DNA from: DTU018 sp029550685 | Lineage (GTDB): Bacteria > Bacillota > Syntrophomonadia > Syntrophomonadales > Syntrophomonadaceae | NCBI GenBank assembly: GCA_035412805.1 | Contig: DAONVO010000011.1 | Coordinates: forward strand, 1 to 40,511 | Direction of reading: 5' to 3' | Length of the DNA stretch: 40,511 nucleotides | Shown here: in pieces, positions 7,367 to 15,794 of the stretch | Layout: every line of letters starts with the position of its first letter | Numbering within the stretch: the stretch's first letter is position 1 | Made by a program: the position numbers and the translations under genes | Notes under the pieces: generated by a model | Databases searched by the model: none | Seen by the model: only the letters and a program-made list of their open reading frames with translations | What the model was told of the DNA's origin: nothing

Positions 7367-9286
7367 ATGCTGGTTTTGCAGGCGCAGAAATTAAATAAAT
7401 ATTATGGTGATCGCCAGATCTTGAACGAGGTTAGTTTTACCCTCCAAAAAGGGGAAAGAGTGGGCCTGGTAGGAGTGAATGGGTGCGGGAAAAGCACTTT
7501 GTTGAAATGTCTTACTGGCGAAGTTATTCCGGACAGCGGCGAAGTGTGGATCTCAGCTCAGTGCAGGGTGGCTTGTCTGGAACAAATGCCTGACTATAAT
7601 CCGGAATCTACTCCCTGGGATATAGTAATGGGAGCTTACAGCAATCTACTGCAGATGCGACAGGATATGAGAAGCATGGAATTGGCCATGGAAAAGGAGG
7701 ACCAGGACCTGGAGAGCATTATGAACCGGTATGCTCAGCTCACGGAAAGCTATGAGCGAGCCAATGGCTTTGCCTGTGAAACAATCGCCCGGCGTATTTT
7801 GACGGGCTTGGGTTTTGCGGAGCAGGATTTTCATCGCAGTATTGCCGGGTTCAGCGGGGGGCAAAAAACCCGCATCGTTCTGGCCAGACTGCTAGCAGAA
7901 GAACCGGATATTTTACTGCTGGATGAGCCCACCAACCACTTGGATCTGACTTCTCTGGAATGGCTGGAGGAGTTTTTGCTTGGCTACCCGGGCAGTATCC
8001 TAGTAGTTTCCCATGACCGGCGCTTCCTGGATAAAGTGGTTACCCGCATACTGGATTTGCATCAGGGAAGGCTTGACTCCTATCCAGGCAATTATACTGA
8101 TTTCATGGTCCAGAAACAGACGCGCCTCCAGGCCATGGAGAAGGCTTATCAAAAGCAGCAGGAAGAGATAAGAAAGACCGAGGAATTTATCCGCCGCTAT
8201 AAAGCAGGGGTCAAAGCCCGGCAGGCCCGGGGCAGGCAAGCTCAGCTGCAGCGCATGGAGAAGCTGGAACGTCCCAGCCAGAACGCCCGTATAGCCAACT
8301 GGAACCTGGAAGTGAAGGTGGAGAGCGGTCAAGATGTTTTAACCATCAGCGGTTTAGCCAAAAGCTATCCGGGCTGCCACCTGTTTTCCGGAGTAGATCT
8401 TTTGCTGCGCAAAGGGGAACGGGCTGCCCTGATTGGCCCTAATGGATGCGGCAAGAGTACCCTGCTGAAGATCATAGTAGGCGAAGAAACTGCCGATGAA
8501 GGCCAGATCCGGCTGGGTTCCAAGGTGCAAGTGGGCTATTTTGCCCAGCAGCACGAAGGGTTGAATCCTGAGCTGACGGTTTTGGATGAATTGATCTATA
8601 ACAGTGACTGTACGGTGGAAGAAGCCCGTACCCTGTTGGGGCGTATGCTTTTTACCGGAGATGACGTATTTAAAAAGGTAAAGGATTTGTCCGGGGGTGA
8701 AAGAGCCCGGCTGGCTCTGCTCATGATGCTGCTGACCAGTGCTAACTTCCTGGTGCTGGACGAGCCCACTAATCATATGGATATGGAGAGCCGCCTGGTG
8801 GTTGAGGATATGCTCAGCCAGTTTAACGGAACCCTGCTGGTAGTATCCCATGACCGCAGTTTGATTGACGCTCTGGCTACCCGGGTATTGGTGTTCGAAA
8901 AGGGCGGTCTGGCCAGCTATACTGGCAATTACAGTGACTATAAGGATAGACAGGCTCAGCAGCGAGAGACTGTTAATAATAAGGATAAAAATCAAGAGGC
9001 CTTCACTGATCAGCAACAATACCGGCACCATCAGAAAGAGATCCAGCGAATGCTAACCAGGATGCAACGGGAAAAGGAACAAGCCGAAGCAGCTCTGGCA
9101 GCACTGGAAAAGCGCATCAATGAGGTAGAACGTGATCTGGCTGATCCGGAGTTTTTTGCTGATCCGGATGCAGCGGCTCGCTTGGGAAAAGAATATGAAG
9201 AGCTACTGGAACAATACGAGCAGGCTTTCTATAACTGGGAGCAACTCAACCAGCAGTGGGAAGAGTTTAACGAAAGCCAGAAATAG
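7367..9286 (+). CDS. ABC-F family ATPase (Uup/YdiF-like, ribosome-associated)
   Basis: A 639-residue soluble protein with two ABC ATPase domains and no membrane segment. NBD1 has Walker A GVNGCGKST, signature FSGGQKTR and Walker B ILLLDEPTNHLD. NBD2 has GPNGCGKST, LSGGERAR and FLVLDEPTNHMD. Between them lies the charged linker (about residues 235-300) typical of ABC-F factors that enter the ribosomal E site. The C-terminal 80-100 residues are a charged coiled coil, as in Uup/YdiF. The frame is open back to 7211, but ATG 7367 has GGAG 9 nt upstream, a TATAAT just before it, and begins exactly where the family begins (MLVLQAQKLNKYYG). A role in translation or as an antibiotic-resistance factor cannot be separated by sequence alone. 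Confidence 0.92.
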   Translation: MLVLQAQKLNKYYGDRQILNEVSFTLQKGERVGLVGVNGCGKSTLLKCLTGEVIPDSGEVWISAQCRVACLEQMPDYNPESTPWDIVMGAYSNLLQMRQDMRSMELAMEKEDQDLESIMNRYAQLTESYERANGFACETIARRILTGLGFAEQDFHRSIAGFSGGQKTRIVLARLLAEEPDILLLDEPTNHLDLTSLEWLEEFLLGYPGSILVVSHDRRFLDKVVTRILDLHQGRLDSYPGNYTDFMVQKQTRLQAMEKAYQKQQEEIRKTEEFIRRYKAGVKARQARGRQAQLQRMEKLERPSQNARIANWNLEVKVESGQDVLTISGLAKSYPGCHLFSGVDLLLRKGERAALIGPNGCGKSTLLKIIVGEETADEGQIRLGSKVQVGYFAQQHEGLNPELTVLDELIYNSDCTVEEARTLLGRMLFTGDDVFKKVKDLSGGERARLALLMMLLTSANFLVLDEPTNHMDMESRLVVEDMLSQFNGTLLVVSHDRSLIDALATRVLVFEKGGLASYTGNYSDYKDRQAQQRETVNNKDKNQEAFTDQQQYRHHQKEIQRMLTRMQREKEQAEAALAALEKRINEVERDLADPEFFADPDAAARLGKEYEELLEQYEQAFYNWEQLNQQWEEFNESQK

Positions 9287-9344
9287 CCTAAGGCGTTACC
9301 GTTTTCCCCTGTCTCATCATAGACTACCAGGGGAGGGGTAGCTG

Positions 9345-9497
9345 GTGGCGATACCGGCCTGGATGTGGATAACACTGCTGGTGGCTTGGTTATTGATACT
9401 GCATTTCGGTAAAATATGGTTGCGGCGCTGGGCGTGGAAGAACATGTTCAGTAATGGGCAAGCTGTTAGAGCTGTAGAAGAATCAGATGAGAAATAA
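9345..9497 (+). CDS. Single-pass membrane microprotein upstream of hflX
   Basis: A 50-residue frame from GTG 9345 behind a good site (GGGAGGGG, 6 nt spacing). It reads VAIPAWMWITLLVAWLLILH and so on: one strongly hydrophobic helix, then a basic segment (KIWLRRWAWKN) and an acidic tail (EESDEK). The positive-inside rule places the C-terminus in the cytoplasm. It overlaps the hflX start by 11 nt, so translation of the two is probably coupled. I recognise no family. The function is unknown. The ribosome-binding site and the overlap make it likely to be real. Confidence 0.6.
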   Translation: MAIPAWMWITLLVAWLLILHFGKIWLRRWAWKNMFSNGQAVRAVEESDEK

Positions 9498-10605
9498 AAT
9501 TAACCGCCATAAAGAAAGGGCAGATGTATTGAACAGAGTTGTATTGGCCGGAATAGGCCCAGGGTTTGACAAACAAGAGAATGATCCGGATTTGCAGGAA
9601 ATGAAAGGCCTCATTGAAGCAGCCGGTTTGGAGCTGGTTGCAGTTATGCTGCAGTCCCGGCACTGGCCGGATCGGGCTACCTATATAGGCAAAGGCAAAC
9701 TGCTTGAGCTCCGGCATCTGGTGGACGAGCTGGAGGCTGACGAAGTGGTTTTCAATGTGGACCTGAGCCCTCTGCAGATTCGCAACCTGGAACAAGCTCT
9801 GGAGGTAAGCATCATTGATCGCACCATGCTGATTTTGCAGATATTTAAGCAAAGAGCCCATTCTCATGAGGGTAAACTGCAGGTGGAGCTGGCTGCTTTG
9901 CAGTACCAGTTGCCCCGTCTCACAGGACGCGGTCAGGCAATGAGCCGTTTGGGAGGCGGGAAGTTAAGAGGAGCCGGCGAACAGCAGCTGGAGTTAGATC
10001 GACGCTACCTTCGCAAACGGATTCAGGACATTAAGAACCAGCTGGCCAAAGTGGAGAAAACCAGAGAGCTGCACAGCCAACGCCGCCAGCGCCAGGGATT
10101 GAAGACTGCCTCTTTGGTAGGCTATACTAATGCCGGAAAGTCTTCTTTATTTAATGCCATCTGCCGTAAGGCTCACAGCAGTGGTCAGGAACAGGTGGCC
10201 GCTGACCAGCGTTTGTTTCAGACCCTGGATACTACCACCCGCAATGTGAAACTGCCCTCAGGGCGGGAATTGCTGCTAACCGATACGGTGGGATTTATTA
10301 ACAAGCTTCCTCCCCACCTGGTAGCTGCTTTCCGTTCCACTCTTAAGGAGACGGTCGACGCCGACCTGCTGCTGCACGTGGTGGATAGATCCGATCCTTT
10401 ATACCTGGATAAAATGGCGGTGGTAGAAGACCTGCTGAACGATCTGAAGGCTGACGACAAGCCTACTTTGGTAGTGTTTAATAAAATAGATCTTTTAGCT
10501 CAATCTTGCTCATACCATGACATAGTTACCGTGTCAGCTCGAACCGGACAGGGTATAGACGAATTGCTGTATCGTGTCGATGTTATGCTGCAAAATACCT
10601 GTTAG
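9487..10605 (+). CDS. hflX: Ribosome-associated GTPase HflX
   Basis: A 372-residue GTPase. Residues 1-200 are the HflX N-terminal domain, with the glycine-rich linker GRGQAMSRLGGGKLRGAG (147-164) and a coiled coil (165-205). The G domain has G1 GYTNAGKSS (212-220), G3 DTVGF (266-270) and G4 NKID (332-335). HflX splits stalled 70S ribosomes. Placement behind an ABC-F factor gives two ribosome-linked NTPases in a row. It is slightly short because the C-terminal domain is minimal. The ATG overlaps the microprotein gene. Its own ribosome site is weak, which fits translational coupling. Confidence 0.93.
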   Translation: MRNKINRHKERADVLNRVVLAGIGPGFDKQENDPDLQEMKGLIEAAGLELVAVMLQSRHWPDRATYIGKGKLLELRHLVDELEADEVVFNVDLSPLQIRNLEQALEVSIIDRTMLILQIFKQRAHSHEGKLQVELAALQYQLPRLTGRGQAMSRLGGGKLRGAGEQQLELDRRYLRKRIQDIKNQLAKVEKTRELHSQRRQRQGLKTASLVGYTNAGKSSLFNAICRKAHSSGQEQVAADQRLFQTLDTTTRNVKLPSGRELLLTDTVGFINKLPPHLVAAFRSTLKETVDADLLLHVVDRSDPLYLDKMAVVEDLLNDLKADDKPTLVVFNKIDLLAQSCSYHDIVTVSARTGQGIDELLYRVDVMLQNTC

Positions 10606-10611
10606 CTCACC

Positions 10612-10640
10612 TGGACAGTTCGGGCGGCAGGATGTAAAAT
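10612..10640 (+). promoter_or_regulatory. Strong candidate sigma-A promoter for the LCP gene
   Basis: TGGACA (10612-10617) and TAAAAT (10635-10640) are separated by exactly 17 bp, each matching 5/6 of consensus. They lie between the hflX stop and the LCP start, so the LCP gene can be expressed independently of hflX. Confidence 0.6.
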
Positions 10641-10674
10641 AAGTGGGATTTAATAAAGGAATCGAGGAGAAATC

Positions 10675-11868
10675 ATGGTGGCATCTAAATATAAGCTGCG
10701 TCAGATTGGCATTCTTATCCTGGTATTCGCAGGATTTTTTTTCATTGGAAACTTGATAGCTGATTTTTTCACCGAATCATCGGTGACGGAAAAGGTGGAA
10801 AAGGGTAAACCGGTTAACATTTTGATAATGGGAATTGATGCCCGCAATGCCGACCAGAACTCCCGCAGTGACACTATGATTGTGGCCAGCATCGACCGGA
10901 AAACTAAAAAGGTGGTCCTGGTGTGGATCCCCCGCGACACCCGGGTAGAAGTTTCCCCCAATCGCTACGACAAAATCAACAGTGTAAATGTGCTGAAAGG
11001 ACCGGAAGAAGCTTGCAGGGTAGCGGGAAAGCTTTTGGATACCCGGATTAATTATTATGTCGTAACTAACTTTGCGGGATTTGAAAAGATCATAGATATC
11101 CTGGGCGGGGTAGAAATTGAAGTAGAATCGGCTATGGCTCATTATGACCCCAATCCCAAACTGAATATAAACCTGTCACCGGGCAAGCAGCGCTTGAATG
11201 GATATGAAGCCCTGAGCTATGTCAGATACCGGGGCGGGCCAACTGCCGATATAGGCCGCACCGCAAGACAGCAGAAGTTTGTTAAAGCCTTGGCCAAGGA
11301 AATGTTTAAGACCAGCAACATTACCAAGCTGCCGGAACTGGTCCCGGAAATAAGCCAAAACGTACATACAAATATTCCGGCTTCCGATATGCTGTTTTTG
11401 ATGCAGGTAGCCCGCGAATTCGATGCCAGCAGTATAGTTACCCAGACCTTGCCGGGTTATCCTTTTACTGATCCGAAAACGGGGGCCAGCTATTGGGAAG
11501 CAGACAAGGATATAGCTAAGGGAATACTGGATGATTTGTTTAACGGCAAAACCTATGATGTAGCTCAGGATCCGCCTCACTGGGTGCAGCCTGCCGAACA
11601 TCCGGTTACCAACGAGCTGCTGGAAGAAGAAGTGCCTCCTGAACTGACTGAGGACCCGTCTGAGGTGGTTGATACTGAGGCAGGCACGGGTCCGGAGGGG
11701 TATATCACCGAGGAACGACCTTCCGGGGACCAGCCTGGGGAAGGGGAGACTACCCCTCCTGACGAAAATGACCCGAATAATCCCAAAACACCCGAACCGG
11801 AAGTTCCTGCTGGGGAGCCTGCTCCTGATGCAGAACCCCCCCAACCTCCTAACCCAGCAAACCCATAA
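10675..11868 (+). CDS. LytR-CpsA-Psr (LCP) family cell-wall glycopolymer ligase
   Basis: A 397-residue membrane-anchored extracellular protein. A single N-terminal membrane helix spans residues 9-30 after a short basic start. The LCP domain (about 46-225) opens VNILIMGIDARNAD and carries SDTMIVASID and the arginine-rich phosphate-binding IPRDTRVEV (85-93). Family members transfer teichoic acid or capsule polymers from undecaprenyl-phosphate carriers to peptidoglycan. From about residue 275 the protein is a Pro/Glu/Gly-rich tail ending in repeated P-x-P, probably a disordered wall-spanning stalk. The start is backed by GAGGAGAAATC. A hairpin follows the stop directly. Confidence 0.9.
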   Translation: MVASKYKLRQIGILILVFAGFFFIGNLIADFFTESSVTEKVEKGKPVNILIMGIDARNADQNSRSDTMIVASIDRKTKKVVLVWIPRDTRVEVSPNRYDKINSVNVLKGPEEACRVAGKLLDTRINYYVVTNFAGFEKIIDILGGVEIEVESAMAHYDPNPKLNINLSPGKQRLNGYEALSYVRYRGGPTADIGRTARQQKFVKALAKEMFKTSNITKLPELVPEISQNVHTNIPASDMLFLMQVAREFDASSIVTQTLPGYPFTDPKTGASYWEADKDIAKGILDDLFNGKTYDVAQDPPHWVQPAEHPVTNELLEEEVPPELTEDPSEVVDTEAGTGPEGYITEERPSGDQPGEGETTPPDENDPNNPKTPEPEVPAGEPAPDAEPPQPPNPANP

Positions 11869-11877
11869 TCGAATTCA

Positions 11878-11903
11878 GAAACCGCCCTGTAAAGGGCGGT
11901 TTC
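11878..11903 (+). terminator. Hairpin after the LCP gene
   Basis: An 11-bp perfect stem, GAAACCGCCCT / AGGGCGGTTTC, with a GTAA tetraloop, starts 10 bp after the LCP stop. The stem is GC-rich with an A-run on the 5' side and T-run on the 3' side. There is no long U-tract beyond it, so it is a moderately strong terminator candidate and could work in both directions. Confidence 0.7.
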
Positions 11904-11969
11904 AGCGTGTCAAAAAAGCTATCAGAAGTTGGATATTTGAGATTGCCACGCCCCTTTCAGGGGAAGATT

Positions 11970-12617
11970 TCATAGTTCAGAAGGACCGGGAGCTATATCA
12001 CTCATATTAACGTCTCGAGAAGAGAGTTGAGTGGATTGCGTTAATAACTGGTTTAATGTGTGTATTTTATCAAATTGTTCATTTACATAGGTTAAATTAT
12101 CATCTCCTATGAAATCATTGCCAACTGATTTATATGCAAACGTAATTTCAACTATATTAGCCGTAAAACTCTTATACCATTCCAGTTGCTCTTCGGTTGT
12201 AGAAATCTCTGCTCTAGAAGATAAGAAATCCAGGGTATTACGTAACGCATCTAAAGTTTCAAAACGATACATAAATCCTTCTTTTTTGTAGGGATCAATG
12301 ATTTTTTCGCATATATCCTTGGGAACATTCCCGTTGATAAATTCCCGTGAAACATATAAATCATTTGTCTGGATGAACATATCTAATTGGGATTTCAATT
12401 TGAGAATGTTGTCGTGAGAATAACTATCTTTTGCCGTTTCCGACAACATTATTAGGCCACTAAGAAAATTATCATTTTCAGCTCTTAAACAGTTTTCAAT
12501 AGCTGCTGAAAATTGAACATTAGTGGAGTTATCATTTAAAGTGGAGTTATTATTTAAGCAGCCTGTTACAGCCATTACACAAAGCAGTAGTATGCCAATC
12601 ATTGAAAAACGTTTCAT
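11970..12617 (-). CDS. Putative lipoprotein, family unknown
   Basis: A 215-residue protein with a type II signal peptide: MKRF, a hydrophobic core (MIGILLLCVMAV) and lipobox VTGC, giving a lipidated Cys20. The mature part begins with an Asn/Ser/Thr-rich linker, then is largely alpha-helical and acidic with no recognised motif. Start ATG 12617 has GGGGGAT 7-8 nt upstream. Two broken coding stretches (12643-12816 and 12813-13415) lie directly upstream on the same strand. The lower GC content than the metabolic genes suggests accessory DNA. Function unknown. Confidence 0.75.
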   Translation of the reverse strand: MKRFSMIGILLLCVMAVTGCLNNNSTLNDNSTNVQFSAAIENCLRAENDNFLSGLIMLSETAKDSYSHDNILKLKSQLDMFIQTNDLYVSREFINGNVPKDICEKIIDPYKKEGFMYRFETLDALRNTLDFLSSRAEISTTEEQLEWYKSFTANIVEITFAYKSVGNDFIGDDNLTYVNEQFDKIHTLNQLLTQSTQLSSRDVNMSDIAPGPSEL

Positions 12618-12642
12618 AAAATATCCCCCATAAATGGTTAGA

Positions 12643-12816
12643 TTAAATATGTTTTTTACCGTTATTGCCTTTCGGCTCCCTATATATTTTTTCAGTTCTT
12701 GAGCCCTTGATTATGTACTTGGTACTATTATCCCAGCCGGGGACTTTAACCCATTTGACCATACCGGATGCACGAAACTGTACTATATAGGTAGTACGGC
12801 TCCAGATAAAGATTAG
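12643..12816 (-). pseudogene. Start-less coding remnant
   Basis: A 57-codon open stretch on the minus strand that reads like real protein (for example SGMVKWVKVPGWDNSTKYII, then KGSRTEKIYREPKG) and ends at TAA 12645-12643. It has no start codon with a ribosome site. The only ATG is internal and unpreceded. It begins where the neighbouring remnant ends, in a different frame. It may be the tail of that gene after a frameshift, or a fragment of another gene. Confidence 0.35.
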
Positions 12817-13415
12817 CTACGATAAAAGGCATTAGTATCACTTTTCTCCCATTTTGCTTCTTGAACCTGGGTAGTAACTGAATAGTTTATGGACCCTGAT
12901 ACAATACCGGGGTAAGTAAATGTTATTCCACTAGTCGTGTTGTATGTTTTTTGAACTAAACCGTAAGTATGAGTATATTTTGCCCCAAAATCAATCCATC
13001 CCGTTGAATTGGGTACAACATAAACTGCGTCATAGTAAGTGGTCCAATAATTAAAATCCTTATCATGTACGTTAAATAGCAATAGGCCATTGTTGTATTG
13101 AGTTGAGTCCCGTAGAGTTGAATAACCATCTGTGCTATATAACCAATAAGAAGCTTTTGTAGAATCCCAGTATATTCCTAAAGTATCATAACTGGCAGGA
13201 ATGCTTTCCAACCTACTTACAGAATAATTTGCTATCAATCTCCAGTATGAATCACCACTCCGATGGTACGCACCTATTTCCAGATCTAGATCCAGATCAT
13301 CCAGATCTAATGGATTCTAAGGCCATTACTGAGTTATTGATGCCATTTTAACTGCAGTTTGGGCATCTTTTATTACTGCTTCAATACCTATTCTAGCATA
13401 AACACCTTCCCTCAA
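12813..13415 (-). pseudogene. Decayed gene for a Tyr/Ser-rich, probably secreted protein
   Basis: One minus-strand frame stays protein-like from about 13415 (TTG; EGVYARIGIEAVIKDAQTAV) to TAA at 12815, but is broken by TAA at 13328-13326 and TAG at 13319-13317, with only two codons (Trp-Pro) between them. After the stops it resumes with an Asp/Leu repeat (DLDDLDLDLEIG), then about 160 residues rich in Tyr, Trp, Ser and Thr, like a beta-rich exported domain. The longest start-bearing piece runs from TTG 13238 (141 residues) but has no ribosome site. I do not recognise the family. It could be expressed from an internal start, but decay is more likely. Confidence 0.5.
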
Positions 13416-13529
13416 TCGTTACTATTGTGAAGAACAAAAAACTCATTCGCAAAAAAGAGGTGAATATCTGGACCATTCCTGAGTGAAATGCCATTCGTGT
13501 TAGATTTTGACCCTTTCGGCTCCAAGCTA

Positions 13530-13559
13530 TTGCTTTATATTACCAATCTAGTATATATA
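13530..13559 (+). promoter_or_regulatory. Weak candidate promoter
   Basis: TTGCTT (13530-13535) is followed after 16-18 bp by overlapping TATATA boxes (13552-13559), about 60 bp upstream of the small membrane protein gene. The AT-rich context makes chance matches likely. Confidence 0.3.
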
Positions 13560-13621
13560 TTGTAGATGGCTACAACTTATAAGGGGAAAAATGGAAACAA
13601 ACTAAAAGAAAGGTGGAATCT

Positions 13622-14056
13622 GTGAAGAGAGTCATTTGGAGATTAAGTTTATATTCGTTTTCCCTGCTACTACTAGTCATGCTATATTCGTTTCTTCCTA
13701 TCCATTACAAGGGGTTCTATGAAGGTATATACAACTCTAAAGTGGGTTTTATTTTTGGTTTTGCATTCCACAATCTTATCAACAGTTTTATGCCCGGTGT
13801 TTTTGCCATCGGTTATACAGCTTGTGTTCTTCCTGTACTCAATGATAATGCAAGGCAACAGAGCATTTTGGTTGTTAACGCCATATTATTAATCGTTGTA
13901 TCGGTTGCTATTGGATTAGTTCTGTTTTATACATCTATTCTGCACTATGATGACTCGGCCAGGTTCACAAGAACAATGACAGCAGTTGGCTTATTGAATA
14001 TAGTCCTTTCATTTATGTTAAAAGCGAAACAATTAGAGACTATCAACGATAGGTGA
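13622..14056 (+). CDS. Small four-helix membrane protein, unknown function
   Basis: A 144-residue protein with four predicted membrane helices (about residues 9-28, 42-65, 80-103 and 118-134) joined by short loops and ending in a charged tail. GTG 13622 is preferred over GTG 13613 because AAAGGTGG ends 5 nt before it. There are no catalytic or transporter motifs. It sits alone between decayed genes. The AT-rich composition matches the surrounding accessory stretch. Function unknown. Confidence 0.65.
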   Translation: MKRVIWRLSLYSFSLLLLVMLYSFLPIHYKGFYEGIYNSKVGFIFGFAFHNLINSFMPGVFAIGYTACVLPVLNDNARQQSILVVNAILLIVVSVAIGLVLFYTSILHYDDSARFTRTMTAVGLLNIVLSFMLKAKQLETINDR

Positions 14057-14425
14057 ACCCATTTTGCTAATTTACTATTTTGAAGTTTGCCTTGTTGTAG
14101 GAAAGATATAAAGAATAATGGTGTATGGAAAATCTCTCAAGAAAAATGGGACTTTTTGCCGGGAGAAGGTCCGTAACAATGATTGCTGCTTCAATAGTCT
14201 TTTTGGGCAGTGACATTTATGTTCAAGATCGCTCAGTTACTTATAGTGGCTAATAAAATCGAATCAAAACATAACCGGACCAGTAAATATAATGCTTGCG
14301 ACAGCTGGATAGCCATTTATCTTGACTAGTAAGGCTGGGAACAGAAGACTTTTCTCTATACGGTTTCGAGAGGTCAGGTTTGGGGTTGGTTAAATCACTA
14401 TGTGTGGGGGAAAGGAGATACAGGT
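14057..14425. other. Intergenic stretch without a convincing gene
   Basis: About 370 bp. The only frame of note is 14125-14253 (42 codons, opening MENLSRKMGLF with one short hydrophobic segment), which lacks a ribosome-binding site. It could be a remnant of a small exported protein. No terminator, promoter of quality or RNA gene is seen. Confidence 0.4.
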
Positions 14426-14956
14426 TTGAAAAGCAGGGGGCTTCTTATCTTAATGTTATCTGTGTTCGTGTTTGCTTTACTCGGATGCCACGGATGGAAT
14501 AACAACCAGGAAGGGGTTTCCGAGGAAAGTATCAGGCTTGCCATAGAACCGGAAATAAGCGGCATACAAAACCTGGACATTAAGTTTATTGAAAATTTTC
14601 GAGGAAATCCGTTAGTTATGGATTCTTTTGATTTAGGTGATGGACATTATATAGCCTGCCGGCATGTGGATAAGCACAATCGTTTAAGCGGAGGCAGTGG
14701 ACCTGCTAAAGCAGATACCAGCCAACCGCTTTCTGTGGTCAGTTTTGGTAGTGACACAGAAAACTATTTTATAACTTACGGAGAAGTCTATGATTCCAGC
14801 ATCAATACTATTGAAATTATCTATGACAACGGGGAAAACAAGCGAGTTGAGCCCAGGGACGCTGCTTTTTTGTTTGTCGCCAATCAAGACGTAAATGGGC
14901 CCGTGACGCTTAACGCTTATGATAGTACCGGGCAGGTTGTATTTAGTTTGCCCTAA
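14426..14956 (+). CDS. Putative lipoprotein, unknown function
   Basis: A 176-residue protein from TTG 14426, chosen because GGAG lies 8 nt upstream; the GTG at 14402 would overlap that site. The signal sequence KSRGLLILMLSVFVFALLGC gives lipidation at the cysteine near residue 20. The mature domain is mostly beta-like, with paired segments such as HYIACRHVDKHN and NTIEIIYDNGENKRVEP. I recognise no family. It probably sits on the outer face of the membrane. It is not obviously in an operon. Confidence 0.7.
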   Translation: MKSRGLLILMLSVFVFALLGCHGWNNNQEGVSEESIRLAIEPEISGIQNLDIKFIENFRGNPLVMDSFDLGDGHYIACRHVDKHNRLSGGSGPAKADTSQPLSVVSFGSDTENYFITYGEVYDSSINTIEIIYDNGENKRVEPRDAAFLFVANQDVNGPVTLNAYDSTGQVVFSLP

Positions 14957-15068
14957 CTGGTAGTGAGACCAAGAAATGCAGTACTAATGAATCTTTTTTC
15001 CAGTGGAAATATAAAGGAGACCATAACGTGATATAGCAAGAACAAATAAATCTGGTTAAAGAGTACCA

Positions 15069-15263
15069 GTGCAGTTGCCCAGAGTTGGAACTGAAGCTGA
15101 AAAATTCACAACCTTTCAATTCCGTGCAAATGCTAACTGTGAGCAAATTTATAACCTGGCTCAGTCGAAGGAAGTAATTTATGTTACACTTCCTCCTAAA
15201 GGTAAAATAGTTTTGCCATCACGACCTCCACAAGAATTAGGCGATAGTCCCCTGCTTCCCTGA
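15069..15263 (+). CDS. Doubtful 64-residue ORF
   Basis: GTG-initiated frame with only a weak AAAGAG upstream. It has no hydrophobic segment or motif, and a proline-rich end (PPKGKIVLPSRPPQELGD). A stop lies just upstream in frame. A better ribosome site (AAAGGAG at about 15015) leads only to GTG ATA TAG. It may be the end of a broken gene. Listed because nothing else covers 14957-15263. Confidence 0.25.
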   Translation: MQLPRVGTEAEKFTTFQFRANANCEQIYNLAQSKEVIYVTLPPKGKIVLPSRPPQELGDSPLLP

Positions 15264-15720
15264 AGTACATTGACGTCGCTATAGCTCCTCGCAATTATCA
15301 CCTGTGGTGCAGGCCACGATGAATGAAAATACCCTCTCAGACGTAGGGGAGGCTTTAGCCTCCCAGCGGAAGGCCACTCCAGTACACCCTATGTTCGCTG
15401 GCGCTCACTAAAACTCCCTCTTGAGTAGCGGAAACTTAAGTTTCCGCTACCGGGACTCCTTGCGGACGATATAAGAGGCTTACCTATGTCGGAAGCTAAA
15501 GCTTCCGCTTCGCACCGAAGTAAGCCGGTGTGTTGCAGGCGAGGGGTCCCGGAGCGAGCCGGCTAATACTCCTGCATCCCGGCTAACAGTACTGCTAAGC
15601 CGTGGTTAGCGCAGGTGGACATAGAGATCGCCACGCGCTACGCGCTCGCGATGACAGTACAGCTGTCTTTTGCACTAACGCGAGGACAGTTTTCACAGCA
15701 ATGACACGAAAGACTGCTCT
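15264..15720. repeat. Dispersed intergenic repeat block 3, inverted
   Basis: A mosaic in the opposite orientation to 24-436. It contains AATTATCACCTGTGGTGCAG and GGCCACGATGAATGAAAA (reverse of the 3' end of the long repeat), the palindrome module at 15414-15512, GGCGAGGGGTCCCGGAGCGA with GCCGGCTAATACTCCTGCAT (reverse of the 5' end), a GAGATCGCCACGCG...CGCGATGACA hairpin at 15624-15655, and the TTTTCACAGCAATGACA end at about 15690. The internal order differs from copy 1, so pieces have been shuffled. No genes are seen here. Confidence 0.82.
15414..15512. repeat. Palindrome-bearing repeat module, copy 2 (inverted)
   Basis: Near-exact reverse complement of 336-436. It keeps the perfect 26-bp palindrome (15425-15450, centred on TTAA) and the second dyad (CGGAAGCT 15490-15497 / AGCTTCCG 15500-15507). 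The second dyad is longer here (8 bp, 2-nt loop) than in copy 1 (7 bp, 4-nt loop). The stems are kept while the spacer has drifted, which suggests that the folded form matters. Confidence 0.8.
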
Positions 15721-15794
15721 TTGTCTTTGCCCTTCCAGTACTACTCATGCGCCCCCAAAAGAGTGCGCTTTTTAGGCTGTGTGGGTGCATAGTG

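Noticed and set aside
8354..9031. 225-residue minus-strand ORF
   Set aside because: A shadow antisense to the well-supported ABC-F gene; low-complexity hydrophobic and His-rich content.
11176..11844. 222-residue minus-strand ORF
   Set aside because: Antisense shadow of the LCP gene and its proline-rich tail.
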